Positions 1-10,946 of a stretch of DNA of 64,000 nt are shown in pieces (the first letter of the stretch is position 1; each line of letters begins with the position of its first letter). Source of the DNA: Diplonema japonicum (taxonomy: Eukaryota > Euglenozoa > Diplonemea > Diplonemida > Diplonemidae); assembly GCA_964019335.1 (NCBI GenBank), contig OZ025662.1, forward strand, positions 620,001-684,000, given 5' to 3'. The notes under the pieces were generated by a model. It was given only the letters and a program-made list of their open reading frames with translations. It did no database searches and was not told the origin of the DNA. The translations under genes were made by a program, and so were the position numbers.

Positions 1-1
1 G

Positions 2-646
2 GTGGAAGAGACCGCTACGTGCACCACCGCACGGCACAACACGTCACGTGCCTCGCTAGAGGATTGCAACGGGACCCTAGCGTCTTTGCGAGAGAAGCAC
101 GCGAAGCTCTTCGAAGACAAGAGCTTGCTTGAAGCAAAACACGCAAGCAAGAAGACAGCCACACAGACACTCCTTATCGAGAAGTTGAAGAAGAAGAATG
201 AGCTGTCCTCCTGTACAAAAGAAGCAAAAGAGATTGATGAAAAGATCGAGGCTAGCATAGCCAGCGGAGTAGTGCTGAAGCAAGAGATTGCTAAGTGTAA
301 AGAAGAGGCGGTGGCTGCGAAAGAAAAGCACAATGCAAAATGCGAACTGCTCGTGAAGTTGAAGCAAGAGCTGCTCAGGAAGAGCAAAGTTCTGGCCGCT
401 GTCAGCGAGGAGACTTCGGCGGAAGTCAGAAAGCACGACGACGAGCTGGCACAGGCCGTCGCTGCGCACGATGAGGTGCAGGAAAAGATCGGGAACCTTA
501 AAGCGTCCATCGAGTCCGTACGCACCACTCTCGCATTGCAAACTTCTCGTTTCCAAGAGGAGCTGGTCCACCTCACCACTTTGAACGCCAACAAACAACA
601 AGAACTCGACAAGTTAGATGAAAACATCGGCAAGTTGCAGTCGTAA
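2..646 (+). CDS. Coiled-coil protein, 5' end outside the window
   Basis: The frame is open from the first bases to a TAA at 644-646, so only the last ~214 residues are seen and the true start lies upstream; the GTG at position 2 is not a convincing start. The protein is almost entirely heptad-like, rich in Lys, Glu, Leu and Ala, with stretches such as KLKQELLRKSK and NKQQELDKLDENIGKLQS. This indicates a long alpha-helical coiled coil, possibly cytoskeletal or tethering. No other domain, membrane segment or catalytic motif is visible. I do not recognise the family. The next gene begins about 100 bp downstream on the same strand. Confidence 0.75.
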   Translation: MEETATCTTARHNTSRASLEDCNGTLASLREKHAKLFEDKSLLEAKHASKKTATQTLLIEKLKKKNELSSCTKEAKEIDEKIEASIASGVVLKQEIAKCKEEAVAAKEKHNAKCELLVKLKQELLRKSKVLAAVSEETSAEVRKHDDELAQAVAAHDEVQEKIGNLKASIESVRTTLALQTSRFQEELVHLTTLNANKQQELDKLDENIGKLQS

Positions 647-678
647 TGATATTTATTCCATTTTTACATTGAACATAA

Positions 679-1893
<1,215 letters not shown>

Positions 1894-2324
1894 AGCTGTC
1901 GTTGCCGCCTTCCTGACTGTTTTTCTGTGTTTTAAAGACTGAAAACGCGAATCTATCTATTTTCTAAAAGCACACTGGGCATTACACACTGGAGGGATGG
2001 GTGGTGGAATATATTTGCATTTGAAGAAAAAAGAGAAACAAAACAAAAATTCAAAAGGTTAAAGTGTAAAAGCTAAGTATGAATATAAAACGCCTAAAAA
2101 GAATGTCACACAAATGGGGGAAACTTGGGTGGGTGAACGTGTGGGAGGGATCTAATAACTCGCATTTCTTTTTTTTTTTTTTTTTTTGAAACTGAGGATT
2201 TTTTTTTCCCCCCCTCATCACTTGCATTTTTTTTAATATATTTTTTTTTACAAATATACCTCCAAAAAAAAAAAAAAAAAAAAAAAGTTGGGAGAGAGAA
2301 AGAGAGAGAGCGGGGAAAAGAAAA
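1894..2324 (+). other. Intergenic, homopolymer-rich
   Basis: This holds the 3' end of the dehydrogenase transcript and the acceptor region of the next gene. It contains a T run near 2168-2187, another T/C tract near 2200-2215 and an A run near 2264-2286, followed by purine-rich sequence leading into the ATG at 2325. I see no coding signal. Confidence 0.6.
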
Positions 2325-4174
2325 ATGTTAAGAAGACTACTCGGAAAGGGCTCAAGACGATGTTCATATCTGGCAGACCATGTGGTATATCTATATGAAA
2401 AAAGAAAAACAAGTAAATAATAACCAGAACGGCTCCTTTGAAGTGTGGAGTACGCCCATGCTTGGTGAGGCAAAGGAGTATCCATCGGCCGAAACGGTGA
2501 GTCAAATTCTACTGAAAGGCAGGTTGATGAAAAGACTCCACGCCACCGCGGAGAGCGAGACCGAGAAGAAGCTTCTACAAGAGGGCATCGAAAAAATGCT
2601 GAAAAAAGTGAAAAAGTACAACTTCAAAGAGGACAGAATGGAACCCAACGAGAGAAACGTATATATATATATATAAACATAAAAAAAAAAAAATAAAAAA
2701 ATAAAAAATCCCCATTTTCAGAACGCCTCAGATAAACTAGCATTAAACGTTCTTCTAAGATACACCCTGCGGCAAGGGAGTATAACACAAATGACGTTTG
2801 ATTGGATCCTCCGGGATCTCATTGACATCTACGGGTTCAAAATATTACAACCGGAAGAAATGGCGGGGATGTTGATAAGGTCAGGGCTGGTCGGGAAGGA
2901 GGAGAACATGTTGGTTCTGGCGAACAAAGCAAATCTTGAACCCCCAACATGGTACCTTGAAGCAATGGCTGACACAGAAACCCCCGACGACTGCGCTGAT
3001 TTCCGAGTGAACATTGAAGAAAGATGCTACGCCATCGACGACCCATCCACCTTTGAAGTCGATGACGCCATTTCCATTAAAGACGATTGGGTCACCGTTC
3101 ATGTAGCAGATGTGTCGCGGTACATGTCGTACAACTCAGAACTTCGTACAACAGCGCAGGGGCTTGCCACCACTGTGTACTTCCCAGAACGTGTTTTAAC
3201 CATGCTCCCCCGGTCTGTCATAGAATCTGGCACGCTGAAACCACACCCAGCCGAGTCGTATATGCTGTCTGTCGCGTTCAAATTCGATGAAAATCTCAAT
3301 GTCGTCGATAGAAAAATAATAGTCGGGAAAACCACGAACTGCGTTCGAATAACGTACGACCAGGTAGACTCCGTAACAGGCGACAACGGGAAAGAAAAAC
3401 AAACAACCGGTTCCAGCGACCTCCCCGAATGGTTCAATGACAACGACGCTGCCAACATCACCAAACTAAACGACTTGGCAAAGCGTTTAAGAAAGAAACG
3501 TGATGGCAACGGAGCACTGATGATCATGAGGCCGGAGTGGTACCCTTCCCTCACCGTACGCGATCCTGAAGCCGAGACACTTGAATACGATGTTGATGTA
3601 AAGCTCCGCGTCAACACACAGTTCGATTCTAGAAAGATCGTTGAAGAATTCATGATCATGGCAGGGCACAGTGTCGCCGAAGTGTGCTTAGAACACGATA
3701 TCCCTTGCCCTTACAGGGTCACCACTGCCGGGGAAGACGATTCTTTCTACCAAAGTTTCAGTTCTGCTGTGAAGCTTTCGCCTGTTGAACTTGATTCGGA
3801 GCAGAATCTGGAATCGCTCCCTGCAATGTACGAGCAGGGAACCCGGAAATTGAAAAACCAAAAAGCTGCGTTTTACTCCTCCATGTGCATCGGGCACGTT
3901 GCGCTCAAGGATACTTACAGCCATTTCACGTCGCCTTTGCGGCGGTACCCAGATTTGTTGCTTCACTACCATCTCAAAGATTGGCTGGTCAGCAAGAACG
4001 GGAAGAAGAGCATTGTGGCAAACGAGTCCTCTCCCACCGCCAGCGAGGAGACCGTGATCAACGAGATTTTAAAAAAAACGCTCCCCGTCGTCTGTGAGAG
4101 AGTGAGCGCGGTGTCGAATTCTAAGAAGAAGGTGATGCAGATGGTGAACGAGGTATTGCGGAAAAAAAGAAATA

Positions 4175-4209
<35 letters not shown>

Positions 4210-4544
4210 AAAACTGCAGACATGGTTGCTACGGGCAATGAAAAGGGACTGCGAGAAGAATGGCAATGAGGTTAAGCTGTATGTGGGTGAAACAGTATGA
4301 TTTTTTTAAAAAAGAAATATACAAGACAAAAAAAAAAAAAAAAAAAAAGAACTGGATTGCCGCCTCCCCGGAGCACAGTGTCTCACGAGGGAACTGTGAT
4401 TACTGCAGCACCATGGTGCTCGTGGACTACGGGCTGATGGAGAAGGTGTACCACGACGGCAGGTACAGGGAGGGGATGACAGCCAAGGCAACTGTTGATG
4501 CAGTTGAACCGAACTCTAGAGAAATATCCATGAGGATGATTTAA
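2325..4544 (+). CDS. RNase II/RNB-family 3'-5' exoribonuclease, probably mitochondrial; five exons
   Basis: I read exons 2325-2384, 2428-2658, 2722-4152, 4220-4294 and 4350-4544. All four introns (43, 63, 67 and 55 nt) are phase 0 with GTAT donors and AG acceptors, giving 663 residues. The RNB core is recognised by YAIDDPSTFEVDDAIS (about residues 200-215, the Asp cluster that binds catalytic metal), HVADVSRYM and HFTSPLRRYPDLLLHYHL (about 498-515). The C-terminal exon resembles an S1 RNA-binding fold (VLVDYGLMEKVYHDG). The first exon encodes an Arg-rich, acid-free start (MLRRLLGKGSRRC) that looks like a mitochondrial presequence. Trypanosomes have a mitochondrial RNB nuclease, DSS-1, in the RNA-degrading complex; this gene could be its counterpart, but a cytosolic Dis3-like role is not excluded. 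The exon 1 and last-intron boundaries are my inference. Confidence 0.8.
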
Positions 4545-4685
4545 GGGGGGAAAAACCTTTTTTTGTACTCCTTAAAAAAGAAAAAAAAAAAATCACAATC
4601 GCAACGAAGTTGTTTCCCCCCCCCCCCCCCCCCTTCCCACCTCTCCACCTCTTTTGAACAGGGTATTATATAAAGAAAGAAAACC

Positions 4686-5606
4686 ATGAAAGAGTCCGTC
4701 CCCTTTGACCCGTGGACGAAATGGTGGTACAACTCCCCATACCTTACATCGTTAACAGCAGGGGGTATGGCCGGGTTGAGTGTTGATCTGATGCTGTTTC
4801 CTTTAGATAGTATCAAGACAAGAAGACAGGCCCATGGAGGGATGGCGAAGGCTGGCGGGATACGGAACCTGTACAGCGGGGTGCAAGCAGCGGCGATCGG
4901 AAGCGTCCCGTGCTCGGCACTTTTCTTCGTGACATATGAATGCAGCAAGAAGAACATACAAGAATGGAACACTACCGCACCCGACTGGGCGGTGAACGCG
5001 ACATCAGCAGCGCTTGGTGAAATCGTAGCATCCCACATACGTGTCCCTATGGAGATCATCAAACAGCGTCTACAGGTTGGTAAGGTTCGAAACATCTCCG
5101 AGGCACTGTCCAGCATGCGGCGAACAGGGGCCTTTGTCGGCTACAAGGCCACCCTAGCTCGCGACATCCCTTTCTCTATCCTTCAATACCCAATGTATGA
5201 GAAGGGTAAGCAATGGGTTGCCGGTTCTGAAACACTGCCTGCCTACGAAGCCGCTTTAATCGGTGCCTGTACAGGTTCCATATCAGCATTCATCACCACC
5301 CCCTTCGACGTTTGTAAAACCCGTGTAATGCTGCAAGCTTCTCTTTCTAACCATGGGCCTCTTACCTCTCTGCGATGTATATACGCACAAGAGGGCTTGC
5401 GGGGGCTGTACAAAGGTTGTCTAACACGCTCGGTGTGGATGGGCCTTGGGGGACTGATTTTCTTGGGTACATATGAACAATCAAAAATCCTGCTTTGCGG
5501 AGAGGAGCAGAATCTGGAAGACCGAATCTGGGACCTGGATGACACAGAAGTGCCCACCATCAATATTAAAAAGAAACCGCGGGAGGATAAGAAATGGGTT
5601 TTGTAG
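4686..5606 (+). CDS. Mitochondrial carrier, S-adenosylmethionine-carrier type
   Basis: A 306-residue single-exon member of the SLC25 family, six transmembrane helices in three repeats, in the inner mitochondrial membrane. The signature of each repeat is visible: PLDSIKTRRQ (about residues 40-49), RVPMEIIKQRLQ (about 119-130) and TPFDVCKTRVM (about 206-216). The last two, with the RDIPFSILQYPMYEKGK stretch, match the SAM carrier (SLC25A26) pattern better than ADP/ATP or phosphate carriers. It would import S-adenosylmethionine for mitochondrial RNA and protein methylation. The start at 4686 follows a pyrimidine-rich tract and CAG at 4658-4660. The hydrophilic tail of about 35 residues is longer than usual. 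Family certain; substrate probable. Confidence 0.88.
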   Translation: MKESVPFDPWTKWWYNSPYLTSLTAGGMAGLSVDLMLFPLDSIKTRRQAHGGMAKAGGIRNLYSGVQAAAIGSVPCSALFFVTYECSKKNIQEWNTTAPDWAVNATSAALGEIVASHIRVPMEIIKQRLQVGKVRNISEALSSMRRTGAFVGYKATLARDIPFSILQYPMYEKGKQWVAGSETLPAYEAALIGACTGSISAFITTPFDVCKTRVMLQASLSNHGPLTSLRCIYAQEGLRGLYKGCLTRSVWMGLGGLIFLGTYEQSKILLCGEEQNLEDRIWDLDDTEVPTINIKKKPREDKKWVL

Positions 5607-5735
5607 ATATATTTTTTTCTTTCTTTCTTCTTTTTTTTTAAAAAAAAAAAAAAAGGGTATTTTTTTTTCATGTAAACCCGGGACTCTGGGGAGAGTATTT
5701 TACCTAGATTTCAGAAGTTCCCCCTTTTTTCCCCC
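5607..5735 (+). other. 3' region between carrier gene and retroelement
   Basis: T and A runs, then a C/T tract ending in five C immediately before the SL sequence. No gene is visible. Confidence 0.5.
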
Positions 5736-5794
5736 ACCAACGATTCTAAAGCTACAGTTTCTGTACTTTATTGGTATCGACCGTGCCAATAAAG
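5736..5794 (+). ncRNA. Spliced-leader exon with its 5' splice site and hairpin, at the head of a retroelement
   Basis: Bases 5736-5773 read as a complete 38-nt SL exon: ACCAACGATTCTAAAG, then CTA, then CAGTTTCTGTACTTTATTG (5755-5773). It is followed by a donor, GTATCG, at 5774. The 3' half is nearly invariant in kinetoplastid SL RNAs and, to my knowledge, is also found in diplonemids. CTTTATTGG (5766-5774) pairs perfectly with CCAATAAAG (5786-5794) across an 11-nt loop, enclosing the splice site, as stem I of SL RNAs does. What follows is not SL RNA but purine-rich retroelement leader, shared with the element at 44903. So this is a retroelement-borne SL copy rather than a working SL gene. No promoter was identified. 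Confidence 0.75.
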
Positions 5795-6025
5795 GAACCA
5801 GGTAGAGCGGTTTGAAAAGAAATAAAATCGAAATCACGAGCAGCAGTGTAGAAAGTTAAATATCAGAGATCAATCGAGAGAAGTGGAAGTGAAGTGAAAG
5901 GGAATATATCAGTGAACAGTCGAAAATTGAAAGGTTGAAAAGTTGTTCAGAATAGGAGTACGAAGTTATAAATTTTTTGAAGTGAACCCCTCCCTACTAC
6001 ATCCCACCCCGCCACCAGCCCAAAC

Positions 6026-6600
6026 ATGGACCCCCATCAGCTGGTCCAGAGAGCCCAGCGCCTTCTAGCTGGCAACCTCTCAGAGGAGAACAAAAGCCTG
6101 GTGCTGACCACCCTCGACTGCGTTCTACAGCTAGTCGAGAAGGCACAGGCCAATCATCAGCCGTCCTCCCCGCAGCCCCTACAGGCTCACTTACCAGATG
6201 CATTGTTGGAGGGGTTCGTCTTCCTATATGATTGGATAGAGGAGGGGGGGTGCTGGCCCAAGGCAGTCCTCACAGCTCTAGTAACGATGATCCCGAAAGG
6301 GGAATCCGAAGAACCGCTAGAACACCGCCCTATCACGGTATCGAGCGCGTTCTACCGCTATGGGCAGGTGCGAGGCTACCAGCAATCCTCGAGTGGCAGG
6401 AAGCGTGGATCACCCCTCTCCAGTTCGGTTTCAGACCGGAACACAGCACAGACGACCTCCTCGCCCGGGTCTGCACCAGTGTAGAATTGCGAAGGAGCAA
6501 GAACACAGGAGCTGGCCGAACTGCACCCTACACGGAATCATTACAACGGACTCGGACATCAGCCTGCCAAGAGTCAAGGAACTCCACCTGATGCTTGCAG
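6026..6600 (+). pseudogene. Reverse transcriptase fragment, frameshifted
   Basis: The first frame opens at ATG 6026 and carries AVLTALVTMIPKGESEEPLEH followed by RPITVSSAFYR. This aligns with ITTALVTLTPKGEGSAPLNH and RPITVTSTIYR of the intact-looking reverse transcriptase at 49.2 kb. Near 6350 the similarity moves to another frame (EAWITPLQFGFRPEHSTDDLL), then stops. The Asp-containing A and C motifs never appear, so the product cannot polymerise. The N-terminal part (about 70 residues before the RT motif) resembles the helical linker upstream of RT in the other elements. Confidence 0.7.
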
Positions 6601-6739
6601 ATATTGCAGGAAAACTCGATTGTCTGCACGCCGACAAGCAGGTCAGGTACGCAAACCAGCATTTCTGGAATAGACCTTTCCAGCCAGGGAACCTCTTAAC
6701 CCCGAAACCTCTCACTTGGTACCACAAGCACGGGCTGGC

Positions 6740-7205
6740 GAAGAGTACTTCCCAGGCCTAATCCCTTTATCCTCAAATGGCTGAAAGCCCTCAAGTGGGG
6801 CAGGACGGTGGGCAGGTGTCCAAGGCGGAACTTGCGGTCGACCTAATTGCAACAGAAAGGATCCACATGGATGGTGAAGACCTAGCGAGCTGGGCAAGAA
6901 AAATCGGCGGAATCCTAAGAGTTTTGGGCAGGATTCACCAAAAAGGCACGGGGACCTGATTCCAGCAGAACCTAAGAAATCAGTACACTCTTTGCGTACC
7001 CTAGGGCTCCACAGCCATCCCATCACTGGGTACTCCACTCGACCGGTCTTCGCATCCCCGAAGGTCACCCACCCTATCCTAGAGGAACAGTTACGAACTC
7101 ATTGCATCCTCAACAACTCGCTAGTTGGTTTCACGCCCAAGCTGCTGAGAACATACCACGACGGGCCTAAGGCACTACCACGACAGAAGGGATCAAACAC
7201 TAGAT
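6740..7205 (+). pseudogene. C-terminal remnants of the retroelement polyprotein
   Basis: In one frame KAELAVDLIATERIHM (about 6815-6870) aligns with TAVELALDFEATTRRSL of the 51-kb element. In others FILKWLKALKWGR resembles LLKWMSELRWVKE, and RPVFASPKVTHPILEEQL resembles RRPIFASRETQDRLREL. The order is the same as in the longer element but reading frames change, so this is a degraded tail. Confidence 0.5.
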
Positions 7206-7209
7206 GAGT

Positions 7210-7260
7210 TGATTGTCGTTAGGCGATCCTGTCACATACTGCAGGCTTCCTCAAAGACAT
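7210..7260 (+). repeat. Dispersed repeat R2, copy 1
   Basis: GATTGTCGTTAGGCG followed by ATCCTGTCACATACTGCAGG. It recurs with changes at 53445-53490 and as the second half at 56988-57030. This copy sits directly at the 3' edge of element 1. Confidence 0.55.
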
Positions 7261-7299
7261 CTTTTTTTTTTTCTTTTTTGATACATGATGTGGTTATGT

Positions 7300-7342
<43 letters not shown>

Positions 7343-8349
7343 CCCTGCCTTTTGGGCATACGGTGCAGAAGCTGTCGGAGCAATAAGACATCGCGGCACT
7401 GTTCAGTAAGAACGCTGAAAAAAGCTACGATCGGAAAATGAAGGCTGTGCTCCAGAAGGGAAGATTTTAATTAGAATTCTTTTTTTTTTTTTTTTGCAGT
7501 ATAAAAAAGGAGAAATTTAATGGGTTTTTTTATCCTTTACTGGATCCCCCCCCTTTGGGTTATCTGGAGAAGCGCTCTGTGTAGAAGCGAGTCTTCTTGG
7601 TGGAAAGGGTAAAATTGGAAAAATAGTCTCATTTTTTTTTCTTGTTTCTTTTTTATCAGATTTCCCCCCCCCCCCTTTTTTTTCCAGGTGGTGGGGGATA
7701 ACATGAAAATATAAGAAAAAAACATCAGATGTGTTGCTCGACCTCCTCGACGGTCAGCACCGGTAGCGCCCGAGTGAGACTGTAGTCAAGTAGACAGTTC
7801 TTGTGCAGGGCGCCGCCAACACCGGCCTCTTTAACTCTTATATTCCTTTTTTCCCGTGTGTTTTTTTTTGTGTGTTGCAAAAATAATGACATTCTTTTAC
7901 ACACAAAAAAACATGCCACCATCCCCCCTTTTTTTTTCCTCCTGATTTATGGTTCCTCTCCCCCTCCCCCCTTTATTTTCCCCTTTTTTCCCTTTTGTTG
8001 TTTTCTTTTTTGTTTGGTCTATTTTCTTTTTTTTTTTATAAGAAGAGAGGGGAAAAAAAAAAAGAAGAAGAAGAAAATAATGAAACAAAAAAAGGAAGGA
8101 AATGGAGGTTAATGGGTGGGGGGGGAGGGGGGTATTCATCACTTTTCTTTTTATGCTTTTTTTCTCTTTTTTTTTTTTTTTTTGGCTTGAAGAGAAGGGA
8201 GCGAGTCAAACTATGTATAAGGAGACAGGTTTATCTGCTTTACCCACTGCGGTGAGGTTCTGTTCTTATCTCGTTTGACCTAGGAGAGAAAAAAGAAAAA
8301 AAAAAGAGGAAAAAAAAAAGAATTTTCGTTTTCGCTCCGTACTTTTTTC

Positions 8350-8392
8350 CAGTGAGCACTCCCCTGCACACTGAAACTTTAGCGAATTTTTA
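8350..8392 (+). repeat. Dispersed repeat R4, copy 1
   Basis: AGTGAGCACTCCCCTGCACA followed by CTGAAACTTTAGCGAATTTT. Related sequences occur at 18391-18432, 40418-40462 and 53341-53376. All lie in homopolymer-rich intergenic DNA. Confidence 0.5.
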
Positions 8393-10755
8393 TTGAGTCT
8401 CATACGCCAGCTGGGGGCTTACAGCTAGGACTGAAGACCAGGGGGCTTGTATTATTTTTTTTTTAAAAAAAAAAAGAAAATAAAAATAAAAAAAAAAAAA
8501 GAAAGAAAGTGGGAGGAAGAAAGGCAGAGTTTTCACCCTGTTCACGGGATATTTTTTTTCTCCCCAAAAAAATTGAAAAAAATATTTTTTTTTTTTTTGC
8601 AATTCTGTTTTTAACAAAAAAAAAAAAAAAAAAAAAAAAAAACGGGGCTGGGAGAGGGGGGAAATAATAGCATTTCTTAGCAGTTTTTTTTTGGGGGGGA
8701 GATGTAATAGGCTTTGTTGTCGAAATGTCCCCCCCCCCCCCCCCCCGTCATTTGCTTCCTCTCCCTCCCCTTGGCCGCCCTCTTTGATTCCTTAACACAT
8801 TGTCGAACTATCTTAGTTGTACTTGAACATGCAATTATCAAGTGCACATAAACTTTTTTTTTTTCTTTTTTGCGGAAACCGTGGTGGGGAACAGTACCCT
8901 CCATGCCTGCTGGGACGCTAGTAGGAACGATGAGGTCAGATAGCTGACGTCGCATTTTTCTTTTTTTTTCCCCAGTGCCCCCCCCAAAAAAAAGATTTTT
9001 TAGAGATGTATCGCAACGTAAAATTTTAAAAATGCTAATGTTGTGTGTCTTTGGCTTTGCCCTCCTTCGATACTTTTTCTCCAAGCTTCTCAAGCATGGG
9101 GAAAACCACAAAAGAAAAAAAAAATCTAACATTTACACCAAATCTTTTTTTTTACGTTTCAAATTTTCGGGAACTAAAAATCCTTTCTACCCCTATTTTT
9201 TTTTTTTTTTTTTTTTGGGAATTGGGAAAAGTCTTTGAACACACCGCATTTTCTTTTTTGCTCAAAAATCAATGATTTTAGAGGGCAACTAAAGACATTC
9301 TTCTTTTTTTTTCTTCTTCTTTTGCAAGAACGAGTCTTTAAATTCATTTCTTCCTTTAACTTACCGTGTGAAAGAAAAGAAGAGAAAAAAGAAAGAAAAA
9401 AAACAAAGAAATAAAAAAACCGAGTGGGGGCACCCCCTCTTTTTAAGTACAAATGGGCGGTATTAGAAAAAAAAATCTTTTTTTCCCTCCTTTTTTTTTT
9501 TTTTTTTGCCCCTCCAGATTTGCTCAGGCCGCAACCTCAGTACCCTGGATTTAAAAAAAAAAAAAAAAGAAAAAAACAGGGGTTTTTCTTTTCTTCTGTT
9601 TACCCCCTTTCAAACTGTTCACGGACTTTAGTATCATTGTGGCCTCTCACCCCCCCACCCCCAACGAAAAAAAACAAAGAAGAAAGTTTTTTCGATTACG
9701 TCAGTGAAGAAATAAAAAAAGAAAGGGAGGGGTGAAAAAGAGAAACAGGGTTGCTTTGAGGTGCTTACAGCGTGGTTGTGCTGTGCTGTGCTGTGCTTTT
9801 ATTTTAGTATTTCATTGTTTTCTTTTTTTTTTTTTTTTTTGATTTGATGTTTCTAATGTCCATGATGTATTTCAAGCCCTCATGCCCACATGCGCCCTGC
9901 CACCCACCCCGGACGAAGAAATCCCTTCAGACATGGAAGGGAAATGGAAAGAAGAAGAAAAAAAAAAGAGAAAAAAAAGAAGAAAAAAACATTTAAAAAT
10001 AAAGTGGGCTTGATAATCTGTCTCGCTACGGCGGTTCCCCCCCCCCCCCCCCCCCTGAGGGACTGATCAATAAAGCCTACTTTTAATTCATAAATCTTTG
10101 TAATTTTATTAAATTTTCTTTCTTTTATATATTTAAGGGGAAAAAAAAAAAAAAAAAAAAAAAAAAGATTTCAAAGATTTTTACCCGAGTTTGATCTCCT
10201 TATTATTATTATTTTTTATTCCGGAGAACAGTGGTCTTATGTGAGTGCAATACCCCCCCTCGTCCTCTCTAGCGTTCCTCTGAGCGCAGAGGGAAAAAAA
10301 AAAAAAAAAAAAAAAGAAAAGGAGAGAAAAATGAAATAAAGTGCTTTTAGGAAAAAATACTAAAAAAAAAAAAAAAAAGAAAAGTAGGGAGAAAGGCTTT
10401 TTTGTTGTTGTTTTTTCCCCCGATGTGTATTGAGCTAGTTCGATATTCCTGGCCTCTCCTCTCCCCCTCCCACCCCCTTCACCTCACGTTTTCGTTATGT
10501 TTGAAAGGAAGGTTTAGCGAAGGGGGGAAAAGAAAATATTTTCCCCTTTTACTAGCAGAATGGCAGGGGGGTTTTTTTTTTTCTTCTTCTTTCCCGTCCC
10601 TTTCCCCCCCATTTTTTTTCACCCCCACAACCCACTACCACGCTTTTTTACAATTCTTTTTCTTTTTTTTTTTTTTTTTTGGTGGCCATTTTTTTGCTGA
10701 CATCCCCCCATCATAGTGAAGTTTCCTCCAAAAAAAAAAAAAAAGAATTGTCGCC

Positions 10756-10788
<33 letters not shown>

Positions 10789-10946
10789 CCCGTTGTTCTC
10801 TCTCCATCTTTTTTTTTTTTTTCTCCTAAAAATTTTATTGTTTTTTTTTTTTTTTTTACAATTCAAGTTCAAAAGAAAAAAAAAAAGAGAGAGAAAAAAG
10901 AAAAAAAAAAAAAAAAAAAACGAGAAAAGAGAAAAGAAAAAAAAAT

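Larger units (their letters stand above)
5736..7205 (+). mobile_element. Decayed, internally deleted SL-headed non-LTR retroelement (element 1)
   Basis: From 5' to 3' it holds the SL exon and hairpin, an AGGTAGAGCGGTTTGAAAAGAA block also found near 44947 (AGGTAATACGGTTTGAAAAGAA), a purine-rich leader to about 5990, reverse-transcriptase fragments (6026-6600), and fragments matching the C-terminal end of the element at 45-51 kb (about 6750-7140). ORF1, the endonuclease and the catalytic YADD part of the reverse transcriptase are missing. It is therefore a dead copy or a non-autonomous deletion derivative. Ends are approximate: the 5' end is placed at the first SL base and the 3' end at the last recognisable similarity. 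No target-site duplication was recognised. Confidence 0.7.
7206..10946. other. 3.7 kb homopolymer-rich region without a supported gene
   Basis: The region is dominated by T, A and C runs (a T run near 7300-7342, C runs near 8730-8746 and 10038-10056, alternating T and A runs to 10940). A few higher-complexity islands could be old exons: 7722-7835 read on the minus strand ends in LDYSLTRALPVLTVEEVEQHI and a stop; 8755-8850 and 8878-8950 are open on both strands; 9841-9950 on the plus strand reads FDVSNVHDVFQALMPTC and onward. None has a start, family match and splice context together, so I do not call genes. A CTGTG microsatellite lies near 9777-9797. Confidence 0.5.

Noticed and set aside
5970-5980. 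AATTTTTTGA resembling an Sm-binding site, which would make the SL copy at 5736 a complete SL RNA gene
   Set aside because: It is about 200 nt downstream of the donor, too far for known SL RNAs, and the intervening DNA is element leader shared in style with element 2.
7439-7470. Short ATG frame near 7439 after a T run
   Set aside because: Ten codons only, no conservation or family evidence.
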